From UBA1847 sp942492205 (GTDB taxonomy: Bacteria > Pseudomonadota > Gammaproteobacteria > Steroidobacterales > Woeseiaceae): DNA of 64,000 nt. The notes beneath the pieces were generated by a model that made no database searches, was not told the DNA's origin, and saw nothing but the letters and a program-made list of their open reading frames with translations. The translations under genes were made by a program, and so were the position numbers. This document shows positions 8,069 to 17,388 of this stretch, in pieces. Numbering within the stretch: position 1 is the first letter of the stretch; every line of letters starts with the position of its first letter. The DNA is taken from NCBI GenBank assembly GCA_942492205.1, contig CALODT010000004.1, positions 186,001-250,000 on the forward strand, written 5' to 3'.

Positions 8069-9631
8069 TCATATTCTTACACCGCCCTGTTCGAGCTGCT
8101 CGCGCAGCGGCTGCAGCTGACGTTCGAACTTCTTCCACTTCTCAACCGATCGCGTATGCACTTTTTCGCGAACCTGTACCGAGCTTGCCGTTGCTACCGG
8201 CGAGGCATTTTTGTCAAAGTGCAGGCAGGCCTCCTCGAACGGCAGATCCAGTTCCTGCAACAAGCGTCGAGTTTCTTTCTCCGGTTCGGTAACCAGGTCT
8301 TCATAGTTTACTTCGACCAGTCGTGACCCCAGTATCTCGCGCCAATGCCGACTCAGCCGATCGTAGGCCAGGTAATACCTCGCCAGGTCATCGAGCGAAT
8401 AGGCGAAGCGAAAGAAAGACTGCTTATACACCGCGAAACAGGCATCCATCGGGTTCCTTCGCAGGTGCACGATCTTCGCGTCGGGCCAGGCCTTGGCGAT
8501 GAAGCCAAGATACAGGACATTCTCGGGCAGCTTCTCGACAAAGTACGGCTCATCGCCCAGCCTGTGCGACACGGCCTCGACGTAGGCGCTTGCGATTGAT
8601 TCGGGGTCACGCCCCGCAGCGGCTTCTATCTGCCCGGGCGTAATGCCGATCTGGTTGCCGGCCCGGGTACCGTCGCGCAGCACCATTTGCAAGAGCTGAG
8701 ACTCGCCCGCGCTTTGCACCCTGGAGTGACTCGATAGGATGCGATCCGTCAGCGTTGTCCCGGTGCGCGGCAGGCCGACAACGAAGATCGGGGTCTTGGC
8801 GGTCGAGTGCGCGGACGGCTTATCGAGCAACCATTCAGCCGAACAGGTATCGACAATTGCATCCATCAGCCCAACATCTTCCGCAACGTCATAGGGCGCG
8901 ATTGATTTGACGGCATCGCCGCCCTGCTTGTAATAGCGAAACGCCTCTTCCCATCGTCCGAGGTCTTCGTATTCCTTGCCAAGCGCATAGTAGAGGTAGA
9001 TGTTGTTGGCCGGCGGCGCGTCGTTCTTTCCAAGGATCTTGAGCATCTTTTTTATATGCCGGTCATCGCTAGCGCGGCCCAGCTGCGACAGCTCGTAATG
9101 CGTTTGCTGGTGCTTAGGGTGTCTTTTCAACAGGCTTTCATAGATCTTCCTCGCTGATTCGACGTCGCCAAGGTAAACCGCGCAGGCCGCCTTGTGCGCC
9201 TGGAACACTTCGACCGCCGGCTGCAACTCGCACGCTCTCTCGTACAGGGGCCAGGCCTCCTCGTAGTGGCCCATCGCAAAATACGCCTGCCCGGCCATAT
9301 CCAGATAAACCGGGCTGTTCTCCAGGCTCTGCCGGTAGCTGTTTAACAGCTCACGGGCCTCGCCGTAGCGATTCAGCAGCAGGCTCTGGCTCGCCAGCTC
9401 GATGGCGGCATCGTAGCGGCCGGAGTCTCGGGCCAGGGCTTCGCGAAACTGCGCGGCGGCGGCATCGGCGCGGCGCGCCGCCTTGTGCATCAGGCCCATC
9501 AGGAACGGACCCTCGGGATCCGCAGGCAACAGTCGGTTTATTTCCATCGCGCACGAGCCGACGCGCGGCCAGTCCCCGGCGGCGACGGCCTGTCGCGCGG
9601 CATTCCTGAGCTGTTCAGTTGCCGGCGTCAA
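8069..9631 (-). CDS. TPR-containing sulfotransferase, second copy
   Basis: The first ~270 residues are tetratricopeptide repeats. The second half is a PAPS-dependent sulfotransferase domain with the 5'-phosphosulfate-binding loop VGLPRTGTTLTDR and the 3'-phosphate region LRRNPMDACFAVYKQSF. It probably transfers sulfate to a protein or glycan, in the manner of the Sulfotransfer_3/tyrosylprotein type. The start is a TTG directly abutting the TAG stop of the upstream paralogue, with ACGGAAG as ribosome-binding site inside that gene, which suggests translational coupling. It is a close paralogue of the neighbour (same domain order, shared PSB and PMDAC motifs), so this is a tandem duplication. 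Confidence 0.85.
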   Translation of the reverse strand: MTPATEQLRNAARQAVAAGDWPRVGSCAMEINRLLPADPEGPFLMGLMHKAARRADAAAAQFREALARDSGRYDAAIELASQSLLLNRYGEARELLNSYRQSLENSPVYLDMAGQAYFAMGHYEEAWPLYERACELQPAVEVFQAHKAACAVYLGDVESARKIYESLLKRHPKHQQTHYELSQLGRASDDRHIKKMLKILGKNDAPPANNIYLYYALGKEYEDLGRWEEAFRYYKQGGDAVKSIAPYDVAEDVGLMDAIVDTCSAEWLLDKPSAHSTAKTPIFVVGLPRTGTTLTDRILSSHSRVQSAGESQLLQMVLRDGTRAGNQIGITPGQIEAAAGRDPESIASAYVEAVSHRLGDEPYFVEKLPENVLYLGFIAKAWPDAKIVHLRRNPMDACFAVYKQSFFRFAYSLDDLARYYLAYDRLSRHWREILGSRLVEVNYEDLVTEPEKETRRLLQELDLPFEEACLHFDKNASPVATASSVQVREKVHTRSVEKWKKFERQLQPLREQLEQGGVRI

Positions 9632-11209
9632 CTAGGCTTCCGTCGCTATTCCTGCCGCCTCGAGATGCTGTCGCAACACTTCGAGCTGCTGCTCGTAGCG
9701 TCGCCAGCGGCCGACCGACCCGGTATGGACTTTTTCCCGGACCTGTATCGAGCTTGCAGTCGTCGAAGGCGCTGCGTTCTTCTCGAAATCCAGACAGGCT
9801 TCTTCGAACTCGAGGCCAAGCCCAGCGAGCAGGCGCCGGGTCTCTGCCTCCTGGTTCGAGACCAGCGTCTCGTATTCCACCTCGACGAGTCGCTCGCCGA
9901 GCAGATCTTTCCAGTGCCGCAGCAGACGATCGTAGGCAACGTAATACTGCGCCAGGGATTCCAGGTCATACGAGTATTTGTACGCCCAGGTAAATACCTG
10001 CTTGAACATCGAGAAGCAGGCATCCATCGGATTGCGCTTCATCAACACGATCGGTTGCTCCGGCCAGGCCTTCGCGATGAAGCCCAGGTACAGAACGTTG
10101 AATGGCAGCTTGTCGATGAATATCGGCTCGTCTTTCAGGCGATACGCTACCGCATCGAGATAACCGTCACGCAGAATCGATATGTCCTTGCTTGCCGCCG
10201 ACTCCAGTATTGCAGGGTTCATCTTCTGAACGGATTCGATGCCGCTCTCCCTGCGCAAGACCATCTGCATGAATTCCGTTTCGCCGACGCTCTGTACCGT
10301 CGAATGGCTGGCAATGATGCGCTCGGTCAGCGTCGTGCCTGTCCTTGGCAGACCCACGATAAATAACGGCGTCTTTGGTGCCGAGCCCGGCTTCGCGGCG
10401 GAGCCAAGCCATGATGAATCACAGACTTCGATGATCTTGTCGATAATCGCGATGTCTGCTTCGACATCGTAATCGGAGACCTTGTTTACGGCGTCTCCCC
10501 CCTGCCTGTAATAGTCGAACGCCTTGTCCCACAGCTGCAGATCCTCGTGCTCCTTGCCCAGGGCAAAGTAGAGGAACACGTTTCGTTCGGGCGGCAGATT
10601 CGTCGTGCGGAGCACATCCTCCATCTGCTCTATGTGGCGGGTGTCCTGCGCACGCTGCAATCGAGCAAGCAAATAGTGGTTTCTCTGGTGATGCGGGTTC
10701 TCGTCGAGCAGCTTCAGGTAGATCTCCTTGGCTACCTCGATCTCCCCCACGTAGGCAGCACAAGCCGCCTTGTTCGAGCGAAACAGTATGATCTCCGGCT
10801 GCAGCTCGCAGGCTTTTACATACAGCGGCCAGGCGCGTTCCGGCATGCCGATCTCAGTGAAAACCGTCCCGGCCATATCCAGGTACTTGGGGCTGTTGTC
10901 GAGCGCACTTTCATACCGGGAAAGCAGCGCCTCCACTTCGGCATTGCGTCGCGCCATTGAGAGCTGACTGGCCAGTTCAATAGCGGCGTCGTAACGTTTG
11001 TCATCGAGCCGCAGCGCGGTTTCGAAAGCGGCAATCGACCTTTTCGGATGCTCGCTCGCTTTCTCAACCAGCCCCAGCAAAAAATAGCCCTCGGGCTCGT
11101 CCTTCGATCGGCCCAGAATTCCTTTCGCGCATACGTCGACCGTCGACCAGTCCTGTATGGCCAATGCCTTGCGGCCCGCAACGCTCAGGTTCTGTATTTC
11201 CGTATTCAT
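9632..11209 (-). CDS. TPR-containing sulfotransferase, first copy
   Basis: Same architecture as the following paralogue: N-terminal TPR array (about 1-270) and a C-terminal sulfotransferase domain with VGLPRTGTTLTER and MKRNPMDACFSMFKQ. I chose the ATG at 11209 (525 residues) over the in-frame TTG at 11236, which would add nine residues without a better ribosome-binding site. It is divergent from a SAM methyltransferase across about 80 bases. Free-living marine gammaproteobacteria often carry several such proteins. The acceptor is unknown; the TPRs presumably hold the substrate or a partner protein. Confidence 0.85.
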   Translation of the reverse strand: MNTEIQNLSVAGRKALAIQDWSTVDVCAKGILGRSKDEPEGYFLLGLVEKASEHPKRSIAAFETALRLDDKRYDAAIELASQLSMARRNAEVEALLSRYESALDNSPKYLDMAGTVFTEIGMPERAWPLYVKACELQPEIILFRSNKAACAAYVGEIEVAKEIYLKLLDENPHHQRNHYLLARLQRAQDTRHIEQMEDVLRTTNLPPERNVFLYFALGKEHEDLQLWDKAFDYYRQGGDAVNKVSDYDVEADIAIIDKIIEVCDSSWLGSAAKPGSAPKTPLFIVGLPRTGTTLTERIIASHSTVQSVGETEFMQMVLRRESGIESVQKMNPAILESAASKDISILRDGYLDAVAYRLKDEPIFIDKLPFNVLYLGFIAKAWPEQPIVLMKRNPMDACFSMFKQVFTWAYKYSYDLESLAQYYVAYDRLLRHWKDLLGERLVEVEYETLVSNQEAETRRLLAGLGLEFEEACLDFEKNAAPSTTASSIQVREKVHTGSVGRWRRYEQQLEVLRQHLEAAGIATEA

Positions 11210-11290
11210 CGCGGTAATCTGACACTGTTCGGCCAATGAATCAATTGGCGCTATACTGCGTCGCGATACTCATCACCGATTGGACAAGGT

Positions 11291-12256
11291 ATGCAAAATT
11301 CCGACGCATCATCCGTAGGCAGAAGCTGGGACGCGTTCTGGCAAGGCACCGGCGATTCGGGAGCGTTCGCGGGCGGCGGCGTTGCACATCCATCCATCAA
11401 ACTGTTCTGGAGCGAGTTCTTTCGCACGGTAAAAGCAGACTACGCGACGCCGACGTTGATTGACGTTGCCGCCGGCAACGGCGCGCTGGTCGACCTGGCA
11501 TTGCAGGTACTCGGCAACGAACCACGCGCATACACCTGTGTCGATGTGTCTGCTGCAGCGATCAACAACGTCGAGCATCGTTTTCCAGGCGTCAACGGGA
11601 TCGTTGCCGATGCGGCGTCCATTCCCCTGGACGACCAGGCGTTCGATATCGCGATGAGTCAGTTCGGCGTCGAGTATGCCGGGACGGCCGCTTTCGCAGA
11701 AGCGGCAAGACTGGTTGCGCCTGGCGGACAGCTGGCGCTTATGCTGCATATTGAGAACGGCAGCATACACAAGGAATGCGCCGACAGCCTTGCCGCAATC
11801 GAACAGCTGCAAGCGTCCGGATTCGTGCCACTGTCAATCGAGTTCTTCAAGGCCGGCTTTGCTGCAGTTCGCGGTGCCGATCGAGCACCTTACGACGCGG
11901 CCGGGGCAAAGCTGGCACCGGCCATCGACGCCGCAGAGTCCATCATGTCGGAATACGGCGAGGAGGTTGCCGGCGAGACCATCGCACGCCTGTACAGTGA
12001 CGTCGGCCAGATTCACAGCAAGCTGCCCAATTACGATGCGGACGAGGTGCTGGGCTGGCTGAATACGATGGATGCCGAGCTCGAAGCCTACAAGGGCAGA
12101 ATGACCTCGATGCTCAATGCGGCAATCACACATACCGCCTTCGACACCTTGCGTGGGGACCTCATAGCGGCCGGACTGACGCCTGTGACGGCGGCACCGC
12201 TGATCGCCGAAGAGAGCGAGCTGCCGCTGGCCTGGGTGCTGGTGGCAAAACGCTAG
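11291..12256 (+). CDS. class I SAM-dependent methyltransferase
   Basis: The 321-residue protein has the Rossmann methyltransferase motif I LIDVAAGNGAL near residue 58, an acidic strand-2 motif (CVDVSAAA), motif II/III GIVADAASIPLDDQAFDIAMSQ (split here: GIVADA, then PLDDQAFDIAMSQ) and a VAPGGQLALML strand. These match the Methyltransf_11/25 clan. The C-terminal 150 residues are helical and family-specific. The substrate is unknown. It is divergent from the sulfotransferase pair and is followed by a terminator shared with the TonB receptor. Co-location with sulfotransferases hints at joint modification of a surface molecule, which is only inference. Confidence 0.82.
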   Translation: MQNSDASSVGRSWDAFWQGTGDSGAFAGGGVAHPSIKLFWSEFFRTVKADYATPTLIDVAAGNGALVDLALQVLGNEPRAYTCVDVSAAAINNVEHRFPGVNGIVADAASIPLDDQAFDIAMSQFGVEYAGTAAFAEAARLVAPGGQLALMLHIENGSIHKECADSLAAIEQLQASGFVPLSIEFFKAGFAAVRGADRAPYDAAGAKLAPAIDAAESIMSEYGEEVAGETIARLYSDVGQIHSKLPNYDADEVLGWLNTMDAELEAYKGRMTSMLNAAITHTAFDTLRGDLIAAGLTPVTAAPLIAEESELPLAWVLVAKR

Positions 12257-12316
12257 CTCGGCAGCCGCCGCAGCTGCAATCCGCTTCCCGCCGAATCACC
12301 GTCCATTTGTTCCAGG

Positions 12317-12347
12317 CAAAAAAGAAGGGCCGCTAATGCGGCCCTTC
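12317..12347 (-). terminator. bidirectional intrinsic terminator
   Basis: GAAGGGCCGC (12324-12333) and GCGGCCCTTC (12338-12347) form a perfect 10-bp stem with loop TAAT. Read leftward, the stem is followed by TTTTTTG, an excellent terminator for the TonB receptor gene. Rightward it is followed by only a short U-rich stretch. Confidence 0.9.
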
Positions 12348-12375
12348 CTTGTACTGCTATCAGACCAGGTCTGAC

Positions 12376-15318
12376 TTATTCAAACGTCTGCGTTAGACGA
12401 ATGTAATAACCGCGACCGAACAGGCGATAGGTTGCCTGGTCCGTGTTGGCGTTGAAGCCCGTGTCGATGTACGGCGGCTCTTCGTCGGTGATGTTCGTGA
12501 AACCAGCGGCGATGTTCGTGCCGTAGTCTTCGAACGTGTAGTCAACAACGATGTCGTGGTACAGGAACGAGTCGACCTTCTGTATGTAAGAGCCATCCGG
12601 AAGGTTGTTGCTCGGATCACCGTCGCTGTCGCAGTTACAGAACGTATCTGCATCGACCGCGCTGATGTACTCACCGAGATAGCCTACTGACAGGTTGTTA
12701 CGCGCCCATTGCAGCGAGTAGTTGAACTTGTTGTCAGCGTAGCCACCACCGTCTTCAGCCGTCGGGTCGGTGTAACGACCGGACAGATCTTCTTCCGGTG
12801 CACCCGGGTTCGCAACCTTGGTACGCTCGAGCAGATGCGTCCAGAGCAGCGAAGCCTGCCAGCTGCCCATGTCGTTATCCATCGCCCAGCGAATCTCGGT
12901 ATCCACACCCTTGGCACCCTGGTCCGCAACGTTGATGCTACCGTCAATGATGTTATTGATCGTGTAGTTCGGGTTACGGGTGATGAGCGCGCAGGCCGCC
13001 GGATTCTGGTTCACGTAGCAATCGTTCAACGTGAAGTCCACACCGAGTGAGCTGATGCCGTCTTCGATCTGGACGGACCAGTAGTCGACGATAAACGTCA
13101 GGTCGTTCTCACCGAATTCCGGACTCCATACCGCGCCAGCCGTGAAGGTGTCACCGGTCTCAGGAATGAGATTCGGGTTACCACCGACCTTCGAGTTCAC
13201 CTGGTTGTCCAGCTGCGGAGCAATCTGGGCACAGCCTGGTGAGTTCGCGAAGTTGGCCGCATTACACGGGTCCGAGAAGGTCGGGAAGCTGTCAACCTGG
13301 CCACCGAAGAGGTCGCTGATGGTCGGCGCACGGAAGATCGTACCTGCCGTAGCGCGCAGTTTCAGGGCATCAAGCGCCTGGAACTCCACACCAAACTGCC
13401 AGGTGGTGTCACCGTCAAACGCGTTCCAGTCGTCGTAGCGGACGCCGGCTTTCAGGTCCAGAGACTGCGTGCCGTTGTCCATAACCGGAGCAAGTACCTC
13501 ACCGAAGATGCTGGTGTTGTACAGGGAGCCCTTGGTGCCTGCGCCCACGTTACCCGTTGCAGCGCCCGTTACCTTGGCTGAATCAGGATTGTAGGTGTAC
13601 TGCTGTCCCCAGTAACCAAGACCAACCGCCCAACCAAGCTCGCCGCCCTGCAGCTCCATCGCGGAACCGGCAATGCTGGCGCCGGCTGTCTGCATGGTCG
13701 TCTGGAAGGTGTCGATCAGGTTAACCTGGACATAGTCGACCATATCCTGCGTCAACGTCGTCGTGACGGGCTGACTCGTTACCGGATCAACTTCGCCGCC
13801 GCCAAACAGGTTCATCGGTACGCAACCGGTGATCAGTGTAGCGGGGTTTACGCCGGCTGGATTGGTTGCGTCAGGAAGCGCATAGCACTCAGGCTGGCCG
13901 TCACCATCGAGGTCCGCTGAGGGCCCCAAAGCGTTAAAGAGCCGCGCGCCCGAGAACTGGCCGCCGTCAACGTCGGTACGACTGCGGTAACCACTGTTGT
14001 AGTGGATCTCCCAGTCCATGTCGTTGGCAAACGTGCCTTCGAGGCCTGCTGCAACCTGGATCTGCGTGATGTCCTGCGTGAAGTTACGCGTGGTCTCAAT
14101 CATGCGACGACGCGGCTGTACAACAGGCTCGTAAACCAGAGACGTTCCATTAGCTGCGTTGTAAGCGTCAACCGCACGGCGCAGGTAGTAGCTGTTCTCC
14201 GAGACACCTTCGTAAGCAACCGTCGTGCCGGAAACCGGATCGTCGTAGAAGCCGTTGTAGTACGGATCGCCGCCGGTGTACGGCAGCGGCGCGAGAACCT
14301 GTTCCGACTTGCGGAAGTTACCGCGAACCGAAACGTTAAACCGCACGGTATCGGTAACGTCGAAATGCGCTTCCGAGAACAGGTTGGTGCGCTCGTACGG
14401 CGTCTGGATGTAGTTGACCGGCGCGTAGTTGTACGTCGGTGCTGCACCCGAGGCCATCAGGCCCACTTCGTAGGGCTGTGATGCAGCGCTACCAATGTGG
14501 AAGAGACCCTGGTTCAGGAACGGCAGGCGGCTCTGCGGTACACGAGACGATCCGATCGGGTAGCAACCCGTCGGGTACGGCTGTGTCAGCGTGTTTTCGC
14601 AGCCTTCCGGATAGATGTAGTAGGAATTCTGGAAGTACTCCCACGGTGCATCACTCTGGAACGCCGGTGACTGGTCAACAAACTCAGCACCGAAAACAAC
14701 GTTGCCGCTGTCGAACGTCTTACCGGCGATCAGGCCGATCGTATTCTGGGCACCGTCACCCATGTCGAAGAAGTCAGCGTTCTGAAGGTTAACCTCCAGG
14801 CCGTTGAAGTCACGACGCGTGATGATGTTCACAACGCCTGCAACGGCGTCAGCACCGTATACAGCGGAGGCGCCGTCTTTCAGGATCTCGACGCGCTCGA
14901 TCATGTTGGCCGGGATGGTCTGGTAGTCACCGCCGTCAACCGTACGCATGCCGTTAACCAGCGTCAGCGTGCGATCAACGCCCATGCCGCGCAGGTCGAT
15001 CTGTACCGAACCGTTACCGCCGTTGTTGGTCGTGGTGCCGATTGGCGAACCGGACATGGACGGCATGCGCTGCAGGAGGTTACCGACGTCGGTAATACCC
15101 TGTGCGAGAAGGACTTCACGATCGATGACCGTGACTGGACTAGCACTATCGATGTCCGCGCGCTTAATGCGTGAACCCGTAGTGATAATCTCCTCAATTG
15201 CTACTTCCTGGTCTGCGCCTTGTGCCAGAGCACCTGGTGCAAAACCTACAGCGAGTGCGCCGGCGCCCATTCCAAGGCCCAGACGAACTGCGTTCTGCAG
15301 TTTGCTATTCGAAGACAT
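12376..15318 (-). CDS. TonB-dependent outer-membrane receptor
   Basis: Outer-membrane transporter of 980 residues driven by TonB/ExbB/ExbD. A signal peptide (ending ALAQG, about residue 33) is followed by a TonB-box-like EEIITTGSRIKR. The plug domain includes PVTVIDREVL, LRGMGVDRTLTLVNG and EILKDGASAVYGADAVAGVVNI. The long beta-barrel ends in the aromatic C-terminus YIRLTQTFE. There is no STN domain, so no sigma/anti-sigma signalling is expected. This plug type is common in Xanthomonas- and Shewanella-like peptide or glycan receptors, but the substrate cannot be assigned. It is a single-gene unit with its own promoter and terminator. Confidence 0.93.
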   Translation of the reverse strand: MSSNSKLQNAVRLGLGMGAGALAVGFAPGALAQGADQEVAIEEIITTGSRIKRADIDSASPVTVIDREVLLAQGITDVGNLLQRMPSMSGSPIGTTTNNGGNGSVQIDLRGMGVDRTLTLVNGMRTVDGGDYQTIPANMIERVEILKDGASAVYGADAVAGVVNIITRRDFNGLEVNLQNADFFDMGDGAQNTIGLIAGKTFDSGNVVFGAEFVDQSPAFQSDAPWEYFQNSYYIYPEGCENTLTQPYPTGCYPIGSSRVPQSRLPFLNQGLFHIGSAASQPYEVGLMASGAAPTYNYAPVNYIQTPYERTNLFSEAHFDVTDTVRFNVSVRGNFRKSEQVLAPLPYTGGDPYYNGFYDDPVSGTTVAYEGVSENSYYLRRAVDAYNAANGTSLVYEPVVQPRRRMIETTRNFTQDITQIQVAAGLEGTFANDMDWEIHYNSGYRSRTDVDGGQFSGARLFNALGPSADLDGDGQPECYALPDATNPAGVNPATLITGCVPMNLFGGGEVDPVTSQPVTTTLTQDMVDYVQVNLIDTFQTTMQTAGASIAGSAMELQGGELGWAVGLGYWGQQYTYNPDSAKVTGAATGNVGAGTKGSLYNTSIFGEVLAPVMDNGTQSLDLKAGVRYDDWNAFDGDTTWQFGVEFQALDALKLRATAGTIFRAPTISDLFGGQVDSFPTFSDPCNAANFANSPGCAQIAPQLDNQVNSKVGGNPNLIPETGDTFTAGAVWSPEFGENDLTFIVDYWSVQIEDGISSLGVDFTLNDCYVNQNPAACALITRNPNYTINNIIDGSINVADQGAKGVDTEIRWAMDNDMGSWQASLLWTHLLERTKVANPGAPEEDLSGRYTDPTAEDGGGYADNKFNYSLQWARNNLSVGYLGEYISAVDADTFCNCDSDGDPSNNLPDGSYIQKVDSFLYHDIVVDYTFEDYGTNIAAGFTNITDEEPPYIDTGFNANTDQATYRLFGRGYYIRLTQTFE

Positions 15319-15379
15319 TATGATGTTCCCCTTATGCTTAAAGATAAACGTTGCAAATAAAACACAACGCCAAGCCGCA

Positions 15380-15408
15380 TTTATACCACCTTTGTTTTAG
15401 CCAGTAAA
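15380..15408 (-). promoter_or_regulatory. sigma-70 promoter of the TonB receptor gene
   Basis: On the minus strand, a -35 TTTACT (plus 15403-15408) and -10 TATAAA (plus 15380-15385) are separated by exactly 17 bases, about 60 bases upstream of the start codon. AAGGGGAA before the ATG is a good ribosome-binding site. Confidence 0.6.
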
Positions 15409-15478
15409 TATTCCCGGCTGTAACGCCTGAATTTTAAGGGATTACGGCGCAATCGCGGTTTTCCCCCGAATTCGGCGG

Positions 15479-15501
15479 CTGTTGTATCAGAAATACAACA
15501 G
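15479..15501. promoter_or_regulatory. operator-like palindrome upstream of TonB receptor and iaaA
   Basis: CTGTTGTAT (15479-15487) and ATACAACAG (15493-15501) are perfect 9-base arms around a 5-base spacer. It lies upstream of the TonB promoter in the 432-base gap between divergent genes. It is symmetrical like a dimeric repressor or activator site; the regulator is unknown. Confidence 0.4.
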
Positions 15502-15611
15502 AAACGATTGAACGGCGCCCGGCTGGTGGCGCAGCAGCCGGCAGCTGCGCCGCGCAGGCCGCTGTTTCCGGCACCGGCAACTCACTGATTTAGCTGGGAT
15601 CGTGCCGCTAG

Positions 15612-15649
15612 CCGGGGTCGGCCGCGCGGCATACGAAGCCTGACCCCGG
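15612..15649. repeat. hairpin in the TonB receptor-iaaA gap
   Basis: CCGGGGTC (15612-15619) pairs with GACCCCGG (15642-15649), extended inward by GGC/GCC with one bulged base. It has no U tract. It may be a leader fold ahead of iaaA. I see nothing else supportable in the 15319-15750 gap apart from the promoter and palindrome listed. Confidence 0.3.
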
Positions 15650-15750
15650 TCTGCGGCTTTTATCGACGCCGCACAAACGCCTGCGGGCCAGCCCGCCCCG
15701 GCCGTACCCAAGCGGTATACGCGCTGGCTGAAGCGGGGTAAGTTACGGCC

Positions 15751-16641
15751 ATGTCAAATAGCAAATCGATCTATTGCCTCGCCTTGCACGGTGGCGCCGG
15801 TGCGGTCGCCGGACGGGATTACGCGGTCACGGAGCAGCACATGCGCGAGCTCGCCAGCGACTGCGACAGCCGGCTGGCTCGAGGCCAGTCCGCACTCGAT
15901 GTCGTCGAGCATGCCGTCTACGAGCTGGAAACGTCGGGGCTCTATGTTGCCGGCCGCGGCTCGGCGCCGAATACGGCAGGCCACGTCGAGCTCGATGCCT
16001 CGATCATGGATGGCAAGACACGGCGGGCAGGCGCCGTCGCGGCTTTGCGCGATTTCGTCAGTCCCGTCAACGTGGCGCGCGGTGTTATGGAAAAGACGCC
16101 GCACGTCATGCTGGCCGGGCTCGGTGCGCTGGAGTTCGGCCGCAAACAGGGTTTTGAGGAAGTGGCTGATCCCGCTGCTTATTACGTGTTGCCGGTCGGC
16201 GTTAACAGCGACGACATCCTGGACATCGCTCACGGTACCGTTGGCGCGGTCGCGCGCGACAAGTCCGGCGGCCTGGCGGCGGCTACCTCGACCGGCGGGA
16301 CCTTCGGCAAGCTGCACGGCAGAATCGGAGACACACCGATGATCGGACCGGGCACCTGGGCTGACGACGACATTGCCGTGTCCTGCACAGGCACGGGCGA
16401 ACACATCATCCGCGCTGGCGGCGCGGCTGCCATCGCGTTTCGCTATCGCTCCGGCGTTGCTTTGAATATTGCCGTCAAGGAAATGCTGGATGAAGTAAAA
16501 CGCCTTGGCGGCGATGCAGGCGTCATTGCCCTGACCCGCAGCGGCGAAATTGCAATGCCGTACAACTCGGAAGGCATGAAACGGGCGTCCGTCTCCAACG
16601 ACTCGGTCGAGTCAACCTATACGATCGCGACGTTTGCCTGA
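15751..16641 (+). CDS. iaaA: isoaspartyl peptidase / L-asparaginase (Ntn-hydrolase)
   Basis: N-terminal nucleophile hydrolase that cuts isoaspartyl dipeptides and may hydrolyse asparagine. The 296-residue precursor has the family hallmarks: ALHGGAG at the N-terminus, GRGSAPNTAGHVELDASIMDG (given as GRGSAPNTAG then VELDASIMDG) and the autocleavage site HGTVGAVA. Thr163 there becomes the N-terminal nucleophile of the beta subunit. ATSTGG and the CTGTGEHIIR loop (substrate binding) follow. The length is normal for the E. coli EcAIII type. It has no signal peptide, so it is cytoplasmic. A decayed BKACE gene starts 15 bases downstream. Confidence 0.92.
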   Translation: MSNSKSIYCLALHGGAGAVAGRDYAVTEQHMRELASDCDSRLARGQSALDVVEHAVYELETSGLYVAGRGSAPNTAGHVELDASIMDGKTRRAGAVAALRDFVSPVNVARGVMEKTPHVMLAGLGALEFGRKQGFEEVADPAAYYVLPVGVNSDDILDIAHGTVGAVARDKSGGLAAATSTGGTFGKLHGRIGDTPMIGPGTWADDDIAVSCTGTGEHIIRAGGAAAIAFRYRSGVALNIAVKEMLDEVKRLGGDAGVIALTRSGEIAMPYNSEGMKRASVSNDSVESTYTIATFA

Positions 16642-16656
16642 GCGACTGGAGTCGAT

Positions 16657-17040
16657 TTGAACCGCGCGCCCATCATCACCTGTGCCGTCACAGGTTCCGG
16701 AGATACGGCGGCCAAACATCCGGACTTGCCAAAGTCGCCGGCTGAAATCGCGACAGCCGCCATCGAGGCGGCGAAAGCGGGAGCCGCAATAGCGCATCTG
16801 CATGTGCGCGAACCCGGGACTGGCAAGCCGTCGCGCGACCTTGAACTCTACCGCGAGGTTGTCGGGAGAATTCGTGAGAGCGACACCGACGTTATCCTGA
16901 ACCTGACAACCGGCATGGGCGGCGACCTGTTTTTTGGGCCCGATGACGAGCCGCTGAATTTCGCCGCCGAGACCGACTGCGTTGGCCAGCTGGCTGATGA
17001 ATCATTCGATCGCGTCGGCGATCTCGAGGGCAAGTGGTAG
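16657..17040 (+). pseudogene. truncated beta-keto acid cleavage enzyme (BKACE/DUF849)
   Basis: The first ~105 residues match the N-terminus of BKACE enzymes, TIM-barrel proteins that split beta-keto acids with acetyl-CoA. ITCAVTGSGDTAAKHP, AGAAIAHLHVRE (the first two zinc His ligands), LNLTTGMGGD and DEPLNFAAETDCVGQL are all recognisable. Family members are about 300 residues, but here the homology stops after DCVGQL and the frame ends at 127 residues. The third zinc ligand and most of the barrel are missing. No continuing homology is visible in the next 350 bases, so this looks like a deletion remnant. The start is a TTG. Confidence 0.75.
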
Positions 17041-17388
17041 CCGGCCGTTTCCCGCCGGGGAAGGGCCTGGAACGCAGGATTCGCAAACTGGATTGAACCA
17101 GGCATATCCCATCATTCGGGAAGCAATAGCCATTGTCTGCCGGCAGTCGGCGCCGAAGTTGCCAGCGCTTTGGTATTCTTTTCAGGAACGCGCTGTTCGT
17201 CTCCAGATTTTTTCACACAGCGAATCAACTGCAACGCAGGGAGCCATCTCGGTATGCAAAGTCCTGAAGCTACGATCAGCGAATGCTCACCTCGAATGCA
17301 ACCATCACAGGGTTTAGATCAAACGTGACTTCGATCCAGCCTTGCACGATCACGAGTGCAAGAGGCGCTAACCTCGCGGTTATAAACT
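17041..17388. other. intergenic, no gene recognised
   Basis: The 348 bases after the BKACE remnant carry no convincing ORF. The only symmetry seen is CTTGCAC (17341-17347) facing GTGCAAG (17356-17362), about 30 bases before the next start, which could be an operator. No Shine-Dalgarno is clear for the downstream gene. Confidence 0.4.

Noticed and set aside
9485..10366. 293-codon open frame on the plus strand
   Set aside because: It lies wholly antisense to the sulfotransferase genes, shows no motif and has the Arg-rich composition of a high-GC shadow frame.
11209..11236. TTG start at 11236 for the first sulfotransferase
   Set aside because: The ATG at 11209 gives a normal N-terminus and the extra nine residues have no better ribosome-binding site.
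17381..17386. TATAAA as a promoter -10 for the Sel1/2OG gene
   Set aside because: It is three bases before the start codon, too close for a -10 element.
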